The notes beneath the pieces were generated by a model that worked only from the letters and a program-made list of their open reading frames with translations, did no database searches and had not been told where the DNA came from. Below are positions 1 through 5,423 of a stretch of 5,423 nucleotides of DNA, piece by piece. How positions within the stretch are numbered: position 1 is the stretch's first letter; each line of letters opens with the position of its first letter. Position numbers and translations under genes: made by a program. The stretch lies in NCBI GenBank assembly GCA_938004025.1, contig CALKXC010000225.1, positions 1 through 5,423 of the forward strand, given 5' to 3'. Origin of the DNA: an uncultured Leucothrix sp. (GTDB lineage: Bacteria; Pseudomonadota; Gammaproteobacteria; Thiotrichales; Thiotrichaceae).

Positions 1-154
1 AGCGAATATCATACTGATCCCTATATATGGAATTGAAGGAGCTGCAACCGCAACCTTACTTGCCAATGGTGTCCTCGTCGCTATTGTAATTAGTCTGTTT
101 TTTATAAAAAAACTACTATCCCGACCACAGATAAGTGAAGCTACAAACGTATGA
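1..154 (+). CDS. Probable Wzx-type polysaccharide flippase, C-terminal end (5' partial)
   Basis: The gene enters from the left edge; the first complete codon is at base 2, and 50 residues are visible before the TGA at 152-154. The fragment begins ANIILIPIYGIEGAATATLL, and this 'N-xx-LIP-x-YGI-x-GAA-x-AT' pattern is characteristic of the late membrane segments of Wzx/MATE-like polysaccharide flippases. A second hydrophobic segment follows (about residues 21-36, VLVAIVISLFFI) and then a short basic tail (KKLLSRP) suited to a cytoplasmic C-terminus. Such proteins move undecaprenyl-diphosphate-linked repeat units across the inner membrane. The stop overlaps the next start as ATGA, so the two genes are probably translationally coupled. 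The polymerase-like gene next door supports the assignment. Only the end of the protein is visible, so family is likely but substrate is unknown. Confidence 0.8.
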   Translation, partial: ANIILIPIYGIEGAATATLLANGVLVAIVISLFFIKKLLSRPQISEATNV

Positions 155-1437
155 TTCTAAGAATACTGACCATACTCTTTATTATTTCCATCTTTATACC
201 GGTGGAATTTCACTATTTGCTTGGCTCTTTAAGAATCGAGACCTATCGAGTGGTGTTGGGCTTAGCACTTGTTGTTAGCATAATTAATATTAGACAAGTC
301 TTGGAAAAAGCAGACTTTGTTGATGTGCTACTTGGCGCCTTCATTATGCTGGCCACCGCAAGCTTAATGTATAATCACGGCGTACAAAAAGGCTTGGAAT
401 CATCTGGAATCTTAGCCATCGAAGTACTCGGCTCCTTTTACCTAGCGCGACTGTTTATTACTACCCCGAAACGATATTATTTTGTTAATCTTGGCTTTGT
501 GATGATCTTATCGGTGATGGTGTTCTTCTCGCTTTATGAAGCGTTCGCCAAACATCGTATCTTACATGACTGGGCAACAATGATTACGGGTAATAATTCC
601 TTGGATTATCGCCTCTATACGCACTATTACATTCGCTTCGGAATCATGCGTACCACCAATCTATTTGCTCACCCAATCTTGTACGGAACAATCGGGGCTA
701 TTTTCTTCCCGTTTGCCATATTGTTAGTCATTAATAAATTTAAGTGGATTAACTTTGGGCGAGCTCTAGCACTCTTAATTGGCATGATAACAACGCTATC
801 ATCGGCCCCATTACTTGCCGTTGTATTTCAAGGCGCGACAGCGATGCTGGCACATTACTGGCAAGGTGCAAAAAGGCTTTGGTCCTCGGTAGCATTCTTT
901 GCGTTTGCAAGTTTCTTGTTAATAAATGCATTATCAAACCGAGGCTTTTTCGCCATATTAATCTCCTATCTGACCTTCAATCCGGTCACAGGGTATTACA
1001 GAATGCTGCAATGGGAGCATTCTATGGATGACATCGCCGACAACCCAGTGATGGGAATTGGTTTGCATGATTGGTCACGCCCAGAGTGGATGAATTCAAG
1101 TATCGATAGCTTTTGGTTATTAGTGACCATGCAGCACGGTGTATTCGCAGGATTTATTCTCTTATTCTGCAGCTTTTATGCGGTATTTAATGTCTTGGGA
1201 GTACTCCACAAGCACCACCCCGCAGTGAAGTGGATGGTTAATTCATGGATCATGGCGTCAATGTCTCTGATTCTCATCGGATTTACTGTTGATTACTTCG
1301 GCAAAATACAACCGATGTTCTTTTTTGTATTGGGCTCTATTAGCTGGGCTAAGTACCATGAGCAACTTAATGATTCTGTGAACAAACTTTCGCACATCGC
1401 CAGAATCAAAGCTGCTTATCAAAATAAAATGAAATAA
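151..1437 (+). CDS. Wzy-like O-antigen/exopolysaccharide polymerase (O-antigen ligase superfamily)
   Basis: A 428-residue, very hydrophobic protein with about eleven predicted membrane segments, roughly at residues 4-20, 32-48, 57-74, 86-104, 112-130, 174-195, 203-218, 222-235, 245-262, 326-350 and 363-400 (the last probably two helices). Motifs typical of Wzy/WaaL-like proteins are visible: R167-TTNLFAHPILYG (the 'R..G.F.HP...G' block), then a long polar loop at about 263-322 with GYYRMLQWEHS and NPVMGIGLHDWS, and after it DSFWLLVTMQHGVFAGF (319-335). In this superfamily the loop faces the periplasm and its arginines handle the lipid-diphosphate-linked glycan. The likely role is joining flipped repeat units into a polymer. 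The ATG at 151 overlaps the flippase stop and has a weak GTGAAG about 10 bases upstream; membrane segment 1 follows at once. Ligase and polymerase cannot be separated reliably by sequence; the setting beside Wzx favours polymerase. Confidence 0.82.
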   Translation: MILRILTILFIISIFIPVEFHYLLGSLRIETYRVVLGLALVVSIINIRQVLEKADFVDVLLGAFIMLATASLMYNHGVQKGLESSGILAIEVLGSFYLARLFITTPKRYYFVNLGFVMILSVMVFFSLYEAFAKHRILHDWATMITGNNSLDYRLYTHYYIRFGIMRTTNLFAHPILYGTIGAIFFPFAILLVINKFKWINFGRALALLIGMITTLSSAPLLAVVFQGATAMLAHYWQGAKRLWSSVAFFAFASFLLINALSNRGFFAILISYLTFNPVTGYYRMLQWEHSMDDIADNPVMGIGLHDWSRPEWMNSSIDSFWLLVTMQHGVFAGFILLFCSFYAVFNVLGVLHKHHPAVKWMVNSWIMASMSLILIGFTVDYFGKIQPMFFFVLGSISWAKYHEQLNDSVNKLSHIARIKAAYQNKMK

Positions 1438-1449
1438 GGCATAATTTCT

Positions 1450-1899
1450 ATGAGAGCTCGTTTCGTCAATCAACGCATGTTTATGGTTCTGGTTAATCTT
1501 CGTAACCGGTTGTTATATGCTCGTACTTGGTACTACCGCACGATGTATGGCATGGATATCTCACCAGATGTTCGCATATCACTCAAAGCGCGAATTGACA
1601 AAACAAACCCAAAGGGCCTATCGATTGGTGAAAAAACGATGGTCGCCTTCGACGCCATCATTTTGTCACATGACTTTGCCTCTCGCAGACATGCCGCTAA
1701 AACCCGTATTGGTAAACATTGCTTTATTGGTTGTGCTTCGATCATCATGCCGAACGTAACGATTGGTGATGAGGTTATTGTTGCTGCTGGTAGCGTGGTG
1801 ACTAAAGACGTTCCCTCAAACAGCATCGTTGCGGGCAACCCCGCAAAAATTATCAAAAGCGACATTCACACTGTCGAATACGGAATGATTGCAGAATGA
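1450..1899 (+). CDS. Left-handed beta-helix (hexapeptide repeat) acyltransferase, WbbJ/CAT-like
   Basis: A 149-residue soluble protein. After a basic N-terminal region (about 1-35) come imperfect hexapeptide repeats: [14 protein letters not shown] (37-50), [17 protein letters not shown] (57-73), then [10 protein letters not shown] (85-94), [20 protein letters not shown] (101-120) and [15 protein letters not shown] (121-135). The last block is the classic end of the maltose/galactoside/chloramphenicol-type O-acetyltransferase helix, and His74 in the SHD triplet sits where the family has its catalytic base. The expected reaction is transfer of acetyl (or another acyl group) from acyl-CoA to a sugar hydroxyl or amino group; the acceptor cannot be read from sequence. 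The protein is shorter than the usual ~180-200 residues, with a compact repeat domain and no long C-terminal extension. The start has TAAGGC about 10 bases upstream, formed at the preceding stop. The end overlaps the next gene by ATGA, pointing to coupled translation. Confidence 0.87.
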   Translation: MRARFVNQRMFMVLVNLRNRLLYARTWYYRTMYGMDISPDVRISLKARIDKTNPKGLSIGEKTMVAFDAIILSHDFASRRHAAKTRIGKHCFIGCASIIMPNVTIGDEVIVAAGSVVTKDVPSNSIVAGNPAKIIKSDIHTVEYGMIAE

Positions 1900-2828
1900 G
1901 CCAAGTCGATATAATCCTTGTTTCTTATAACACGGCAGACTATACCGTCAGAGCTATCGAGTCTGTATTTGAGCAGACTAAAGAAACGGATGTGAATCTC
2001 ATTGTTGTTGATAACAACTCATCAGATGACTCTGTTGAAAAGATTAACAGTAAATTCCCTAGCGTTGAGATCATCCAAACTGGCGCCAACTTGGGCTTTG
2101 CGGGTGGGGTAAATGTTGGCGCTAAGGCAGGACAAGCGGACTATATTCTTTTACTAAATCCGGATACCGTCATCCTCGATGGAGCCATTGATAAGTTAGT
2201 CGAATTTGCCAAACAACATCCTAAAGCAGGTGTCTGGGGTGGAGTAACACTCAACAACGATCTTTCATTAAACCCTAATAATGCGAGAGCAAGAATAAGC
2301 TTTAAAACGCTTGTTTTTAGCGCGACAGGCCTGAGCAAAATTTTTCGTGGAAGCTGTTTTTTCAATTATGACAACTATGGTTGCTGGGACCGCCTTTCCG
2401 AAAGGGACGTCGATGTAATAACGGGTTGCTTCTTCTTAACACCGCGAACCCTTTGGGATTCCCTTGAAGGGTTGGATACAACATTTTTTATGTATGCGGA
2501 AGAAGCGGATTATTGCATTCGTGCGATTGATTTGGGCTATCAGCCTAGAGTGACTCCTAATGCACGAATCATTCATCATGGTGGTGTAAGTGAAGTAAAC
2601 TTGTCAGGCAAGATGATTAAGCTACTTAAAGGCAAAGCTCACTTCATTAAGAAACATGAACCTAGCTGGAAACAACCCATATTTAACGGTTTATTGTTGA
2701 CTCATGTTTTCAACAAGTACCTTTCAAGTGGGCTTAAAGCATTTTTCAAAAAAGATGCAAAGTTGGTTCATGAGGAGTGGAAAGAAATATTCACGCAACG
2801 CAAGTCATGGATGGCAGGTTATAAATAA
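1896..2828 (+). CDS. GT2 family glycosyltransferase, WbbL/rhamnosyltransferase-like
   Basis: A 310-residue GT-A fold enzyme. It opens with [10 protein letters not shown] (4-13) and continues with [10 protein letters not shown] (37-46), the nucleotide-binding NLGFAGGVN (65-73), and LLLNPDT (85-91), where NPD takes the place of the DxD metal site. Further on are [14 protein letters not shown] (171-184) and the catalytic-region [20 protein letters not shown] (191-210), with E202-E203-x-D205 matching the usual Y-x-ED-x-D, then IIHHGG (225-230). This order is typical of the WbbL-like GT2 branch, which contains many dTDP-rhamnosyltransferases; rhamnose as donor is inference only. The protein is cytoplasmic with no membrane segment, and a basic C-terminal tail (about 275-310) could touch the membrane. 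It should add one sugar to the undecaprenyl-linked repeat unit. Its ATG overlaps the acyltransferase stop, with only a weak GGA upstream, so coupling probably drives initiation. Confidence 0.9.
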   Translation: MSQVDIILVSYNTADYTVRAIESVFEQTKETDVNLIVVDNNSSDDSVEKINSKFPSVEIIQTGANLGFAGGVNVGAKAGQADYILLLNPDTVILDGAIDKLVEFAKQHPKAGVWGGVTLNNDLSLNPNNARARISFKTLVFSATGLSKIFRGSCFFNYDNYGCWDRLSERDVDVITGCFFLTPRTLWDSLEGLDTTFFMYAEEADYCIRAIDLGYQPRVTPNARIIHHGGVSEVNLSGKMIKLLKGKAHFIKKHEPSWKQPIFNGLLLTHVFNKYLSSGLKAFFKKDAKLVHEEWKEIFTQRKSWMAGYK

Positions 2829-3670
2829 TGGCTACTGTAATTGTTCCAGCACACAATGAATCAGGTGTAATAGAAGCCTGCTTGGATAGTATTATTCAAC
2901 AGTCAGAAGTCGATCACATTATTGTTGCCTGTAATGGCTGCACTGATAATACTGCTGACATAGTACGCAAAAATTATCCTGATCTTCACTGTCTAGACAT
3001 TAGCACTCCTTCAAAAGTTAACGCACTTAATGAAGCAGAAGCATTTGCTCGTGAACTTGGCTTAACATTCCCTGTCTACTACATTGATGCTGATACGAAG
3101 CTAAGCCCAAACTGTGTCTCGGGCGTCAATCAGTATCTAAAGACTAGTGATGTATTATTAGCGGCCCCGACGCCTATTATCGACACATCACATTCATCTT
3201 GGATTGTTCAAACTTATTATAAAGTTTGGGTAAATTTGCCCTATATTAAAGAGGGTGTTATTGCGACTTGTAGCTATATAATTACTGAAGAAGGCCGCAG
3301 CCGGTTTGAAAAATTTCCAGATGTTATTAATGATGACGGTTTTATTAGATGTAACTTTTGGAATCGTGAGATAAGCAATGTCCCAGGTGCTGAAATTTAC
3401 ATCAAAGCACCGAAAGATATTTACTCGCTAATTAAAATTAAGACCCGCGCAAGGCTAGGTAACATGCAGCTAATGGCGACAGGGCAATGTAAGGTGGTTG
3501 AAAAGAAACAATACGGTAGCGTGATGCGAGACCGTTTGTTGAGTCGTGACTGGTTTTCCACACTAATTTATATTGGTATTGCTGGCATTATTAGGATTAG
3601 GTCGAAAAAACAATTTAAACGGCTAAAGGACTACCGTTGGGAGAAAGATTTATCCTCTCGCAATGCATGA
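2828..3670 (+). CDS. GT2 family glycosyltransferase, second type
   Basis: A 280-residue GT-A enzyme of family 2, clearly distinct from the preceding one. Visible motifs are ATVIVPAHNE (2-11), VACNGCTDNT (33-42), SKVNALN (62-68, the 'GK..ALN' block with Ser for Gly), the metal-binding DxD in YIDADT (85-90), and PDVINDDGFIRC (164-175) with the acidic D169-D170 at the usual general-base position. A basic KIKTRARLGN (203-212) stands where many relatives have QxxRW or RxR. Near the end, STLIYIGIAGIIRI (244-257) is hydrophobic and could be a membrane-associating helix followed by a strongly basic stretch. The enzyme should add a sugar to the lipid-linked repeat unit on the cytoplasmic face; donor and linkage are unknown. 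The ATG overlaps the previous stop as TAATG, with an AGG nine bases upstream. This is the last gene of the tightly packed group; a 121-base gap follows. Confidence 0.87.
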   Translation: MATVIVPAHNESGVIEACLDSIIQQSEVDHIIVACNGCTDNTADIVRKNYPDLHCLDISTPSKVNALNEAEAFARELGLTFPVYYIDADTKLSPNCVSGVNQYLKTSDVLLAAPTPIIDTSHSSWIVQTYYKVWVNLPYIKEGVIATCSYIITEEGRSRFEKFPDVINDDGFIRCNFWNREISNVPGAEIYIKAPKDIYSLIKIKTRARLGNMQLMATGQCKVVEKKQYGSVMRDRLLSRDWFSTLIYIGIAGIIRIRSKKQFKRLKDYRWEKDLSSRNA

Positions 3671-3702
3671 TTAGTATACAATGCCGCATTAAAAGACATA
3701 GA

Positions 3703-3730
3703 AATGTTTATGATAGTAATTAGAAACATT
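3703..3730. repeat. 7-bp inverted repeat AATGTTT...AAACATT with 14-nt spacer
   Basis: AATGTTT at 3703-3709 is the exact reverse complement of AAACATT at 3724-3730; the 14 bases between are AT-rich. The -10-like TATGAT (3709-3714) starts on the last base of the left arm. The arrangement could be a regulator site or a weak hairpin. A stem of 7 mostly A-T pairs with no following T run is not an intrinsic terminator. In AT-rich DNA such a repeat can arise by chance, so the function is unproven. Confidence 0.35.
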
Positions 3731-3779
3731 GAACCATTCTTGGCCCTAGAGACCCCCACTAGTAACCGAGATAAATACC

Positions 3780-3785
3780 AAGAGG
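3780..3785 (+). promoter_or_regulatory. Ribosome binding site AAGAGG deciding the GTG start at 3792
   Basis: AAGAGG lies six bases before the GTG at 3792, good Shine-Dalgarno spacing and the best such match in the window. The same reading frame has a TAG stop at 3747 and no ATG, GTG or TTG between that stop and 3792. The GTG is therefore the only upstream choice that keeps the full N-terminal membrane segments. Confidence 0.7.
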
Positions 3786-3791
3786 CCTACA

Positions 3792-5174
3792 GTGGACGAT
3801 AAAAGAATAAGCTCAGAATTAATCTACCGCCTCGTAGATATACTCGTTATCTTAATGCCACTTATTTTGGGTGCTTTATATACTAATTTTTATAATGCCC
3901 AAGGCTACTTAGTTGCTGGTTTATCTGCAGTTGTATTGTTTGGTCTTTATGGCCGTTTTACAGAAATTTATACTTCTTGGGGCGGGCGCCCAATTCATGA
4001 TGAGGCGGGAAGAATCATTGTGGCTTGGTTACTAACATTCCTTTCAATGGTATTTATTGCCTTCATCTCTAAAACCAGCGAACAGTTCTCTCGCGTTGTT
4101 CTACTCGCTTGGTTGCTGACGACTCCTGTTGTTTTGATCCTTGCGAGACTACTGCTTAGACAGTTCTTCTCTCATCTCAAACGCCTTGGTCTAAACAACC
4201 GCTCCGTCGCCATTGTTGGTATGACAGAAAATGGGCTTCGTTTTGCACGTGAACTAGAAAACAATCCAGACTTTGGATATCGGATTGCTGGTTTTTATGA
4301 TGAACGTCAGAGTGAAAGCCCTAACGATTTTGGTGGCTATGCCAATCTAGGCAACTACTCAGACATGATAAAATCTGCAAGGCAAGGCGAGTGGGACCAG
4401 ATTTATTTTGCGCTTCCCGTTGAAGCTAAAAAACGCATGCATTCGCTACTGGATGAATTAGCAGACAGTGCAACGCCGATTCGCCTTTTACCAGATTATT
4501 TCACCACCAATCTTCTTCATAGCAAGTTCATCGAAATTGCAGACACCCCAGTGTTATGTATTTACGACTCCCCTTTTTCATCTGATCATGCCTTAGTGAA
4601 GCGTATCGAAGACGTAATAATTGGCGGTGCTATTCTCGTACTTATTTCTCCTGTACTGCTTGGTATTAGCTTAGCAGTCAAATTAACGTCCAAGGGCTCT
4701 GTAATTTTCAAACAAACTCGATATGGTTTGAAAGGTGAGAAAATTTTAGTCTGGAAGTTTCGAACAATGACGGTGTGTGAGGACGGTGATAATGTGCGTC
4801 AGGCTCAAAAAGATGACGATCGTTTTACACCTATAGGACGTTTTCTACGACGCACGTCTCTGGATGAACTTCCTCAGTTCATTAATGTTTTACAAGGTAG
4901 AATGTCTATTGTTGGCCCACGTCCTCATGCGGTTGCTCATAACGAGCAATACCGCTCATTAATTCCAGGCTACATGCTTAGACACATGATTAAGCCAGGC
5001 ATTACAGGCTGGGCACAAATCAATGGATGGCGCGGAGAAACGAATACCGTTTACAAAATGAAAAAGCGTGTCGAGTTTGATCTTGAATATATGAGAGAGT
5101 GGAGTTTAGCCTTAGATTTAAAGATCATTTTCCTAACGATCACACGATCTTTCATTGATAAAAACGCCTACTAA
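3792..5174 (+). CDS. WcaJ-type undecaprenyl-phosphate glucose (hexose-1-phosphate) phosphotransferase
   Basis: A 460-residue, full-length member of the polyprenyl-phosphate hexose-1-phosphate transferase family, read from a GTG. Four N-terminal membrane segments (about 11-31, 37-55, 75-95, 101-121) precede a Rossmann-like domain (about 137-245, starting SVAIVGMTENGLRFARELE). Then comes the re-entrant helix (about 271-298) with its Ser286-Pro287 kink, and the catalytic domain: KFRTM (322-326), RFTPIGRFLRRTSLDELPQF (344-363) with the Asp358-Glu359 dyad, MSIVGPRPHA (371-380), KPGITGWAQING (401-412), and the DKNAY end. It transfers hexose-1-phosphate from a UDP-sugar to undecaprenyl phosphate, starting each repeat unit. 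The architecture and ending favour UDP-glucose over UDP-galactose, but the sugar is inferred. One odd point is KGSVIFKQ (301-308), where relatives usually have G-P-V. It follows a 121-base gap, so it may have its own transcript, and it is followed after 27 bases by an acyltransferase gene. Confidence 0.93.
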   Translation: MDDKRISSELIYRLVDILVILMPLILGALYTNFYNAQGYLVAGLSAVVLFGLYGRFTEIYTSWGGRPIHDEAGRIIVAWLLTFLSMVFIAFISKTSEQFSRVVLLAWLLTTPVVLILARLLLRQFFSHLKRLGLNNRSVAIVGMTENGLRFARELENNPDFGYRIAGFYDERQSESPNDFGGYANLGNYSDMIKSARQGEWDQIYFALPVEAKKRMHSLLDELADSATPIRLLPDYFTTNLLHSKFIEIADTPVLCIYDSPFSSDHALVKRIEDVIIGGAILVLISPVLLGISLAVKLTSKGSVIFKQTRYGLKGEKILVWKFRTMTVCEDGDNVRQAQKDDDRFTPIGRFLRRTSLDELPQFINVLQGRMSIVGPRPHAVAHNEQYRSLIPGYMLRHMIKPGITGWAQINGWRGETNTVYKMKKRVEFDLEYMREWSLALDLKIIFLTITRSFIDKNAY

Positions 5175-5201
5175 AATTTAACCATACACGAGCCTGCGGT
5201 T

Positions 5202-5423
5202 TTGCAAATCAATCAAATCACATTTACACGCTTTATTGCAGCGCTTACGGTTGTTTTCTTCCATTATGGCATGCATACGCTTCCTGAGAGCATCCCTTGG
5301 CTGAAGAACAGTATTACAGCGGGTCCAATTGCGGTTAACTATTTCTATGTTTTATCTGGTTTTATTATGGCGATTGCCTATTACCAAATAAAACCAAGCA
5401 AACCGCTGAGTAAGAAAAGATAC
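5202..5423 (+). CDS. Acyltransferase-3 family membrane O-acyltransferase (3' partial)
   Basis: 74 residues are visible before the window ends. They begin (M)QINQITFTRFIAALTVVFFH, the N-terminal signature of the OafA/acyltransferase-3 family. Arg10 and the conserved catalytic-site His21 are in place in the first membrane segment (about 9-26), and YFYVLSGFIMAIAYY (47-61) is the second conserved segment ('FF.LSGF'). The cut falls at KKRY, just where relatives continue with a conserved 'R..RI.P.Y'-like block. These inner-membrane enzymes O-acylate, usually acetylate, cell-surface glycans or their lipid-linked precursors. The TTG at 5202 is chosen because the frame is open back to the preceding TAA (5172-5174) with no ATG or GTG. 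The first ATG (5271) would delete the Arg and His. Only a poor GAG precedes it, nine bases upstream, so initiation may depend on coupling to the upstream gene. Confidence 0.85.
   Translation, partial: MQINQITFTRFIAALTVVFFHYGMHTLPESIPWLKNSITAGPIAVNYFYVLSGFIMAIAYYQIKPSKPLSKKRY

Larger units (their letters stand above)
3671..3791 (+). other. Intergenic gap before the initiating transferase gene; possible promoter/operator region
   Basis: This is the only gap longer than about 30 bases in the window. It separates the coupled glycosyltransferase group from the WcaJ-type gene. It is AT-rich in its first half and holds a 7-bp inverted repeat (3703-3730) and a -10-like TATGAT at 3709-3714. A second -10-like TACAAT lies at 3677-3682. 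Neither hexamer has a good -35 at 16-18 bases, so a sigma-70 promoter is possible but not shown. No T-tract intrinsic terminator is visible, so read-through from the upstream genes is equally plausible. A short open frame of 32 codons (3704-3802) crosses the region but is not recognised and has no clear ribosome binding site. Confidence 0.4.

Noticed and set aside
1258..1473. 71-codon reverse-strand open frame across the end of the polymerase-like gene
   Set aside because: It is antisense to two well-supported genes and shows no recognisable motif.
1517..1759. 80-codon forward open frame in another frame of the acyltransferase gene
   Set aside because: It lies wholly inside a well-supported gene, has no family motifs, and its protein composition looks like an out-of-frame reading.
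1533..1865. 110-codon reverse-strand open frame across the hexapeptide acyltransferase gene
   Set aside because: The forward frame has clear family motifs and the reverse product resembles nothing recognisable; it is an antisense shadow of the real gene.
2002..2016. Perfect GTTGTT-GAT-AACAAC palindrome
   Set aside because: It is the direct consequence of coding the conserved Val-Val-Asp-Asn-Asn motif of GT2 enzymes; no reason to see a regulatory site.
2447..2473. Inverted repeat AACCCTT/AAGGGTT with 13-nt loop inside the first GT2 gene, as a possible terminator
   Set aside because: It lies in the middle of an intact coding region within conserved protein motifs and has no T tract after it.
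3671..3791. Intrinsic terminator after the second GT2 gene
   Set aside because: No GC-rich stem followed by a T run is present on the + strand; the only hairpin candidate is the AT-rich 7-bp repeat.
1..5423. Insertion sequence, CRISPR array, tRNA or defence system
   Set aside because: No terminal repeats with a transposase, no regularly spaced repeats, no tRNA-like fold and no defence-related domains are visible; nearly all bases are explained by polysaccharide genes.

Overview
The window is an internal slice of a Wzx/Wzy-dependent surface polysaccharide locus (exopolysaccharide, capsule or O-antigen). All genes lie on the + strand. The moderately AT-rich DNA, short coupled genes and protein style (WcaJ-type initiating transferase ending in DKNAY, WbbL-like GT2 glycosyltransferase) suggest a gammaproteobacterium, possibly a marine one such as Vibrio or a relative. 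That assignment is inference; no rRNA or other taxonomic marker is present.

Layout. Bases 1-154 hold the last 50 residues of a probable Wzx flippase. It overlaps by ATGA (151-154) the start of a 428-residue polytopic membrane protein of the O-antigen polymerase/ligase type (151-1437). After 12 bases comes a 149-residue left-handed beta-helix (hexapeptide) acyltransferase (1450-1899). This overlaps by ATGA (1896-1899) a WbbL-like GT2 glycosyltransferase (1896-2828), which overlaps by TAATG (2826-2830) a second, different GT2 glycosyltransferase (2828-3670). The only sizeable gap (3671-3791, 121 bp) carries a 7-bp inverted repeat and a weak promoter-like hexamer. Next is a GTG-initiated WcaJ-type polyprenyl-phosphate hexose-1-phosphate transferase (3792-5174). 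After 27 bases a probable TTG start at 5202 opens an acyltransferase-3 family membrane protein that runs off the window end.

How the genes fit together (inference from family knowledge). The WcaJ-type enzyme would load the first sugar phosphate onto undecaprenyl phosphate at the inner membrane. The two GT2 enzymes would extend the repeat unit in the cytoplasm, the Wzx protein would flip it, and the Wzy-like protein would polymerise it in the periplasm. The two acyltransferases would add acetyl or related groups, the soluble one on a cytoplasmic sugar or intermediate and the membrane one on the lipid-linked or exported glycan. More glycosyltransferases and the export machinery probably lie outside the window. 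I see no RNA genes, mobile elements, CRISPR arrays or convincing intrinsic terminators. I found no evidence of an undescribed system; the less ordinary points are the gap before the initiating transferase gene and two non-ATG starts.
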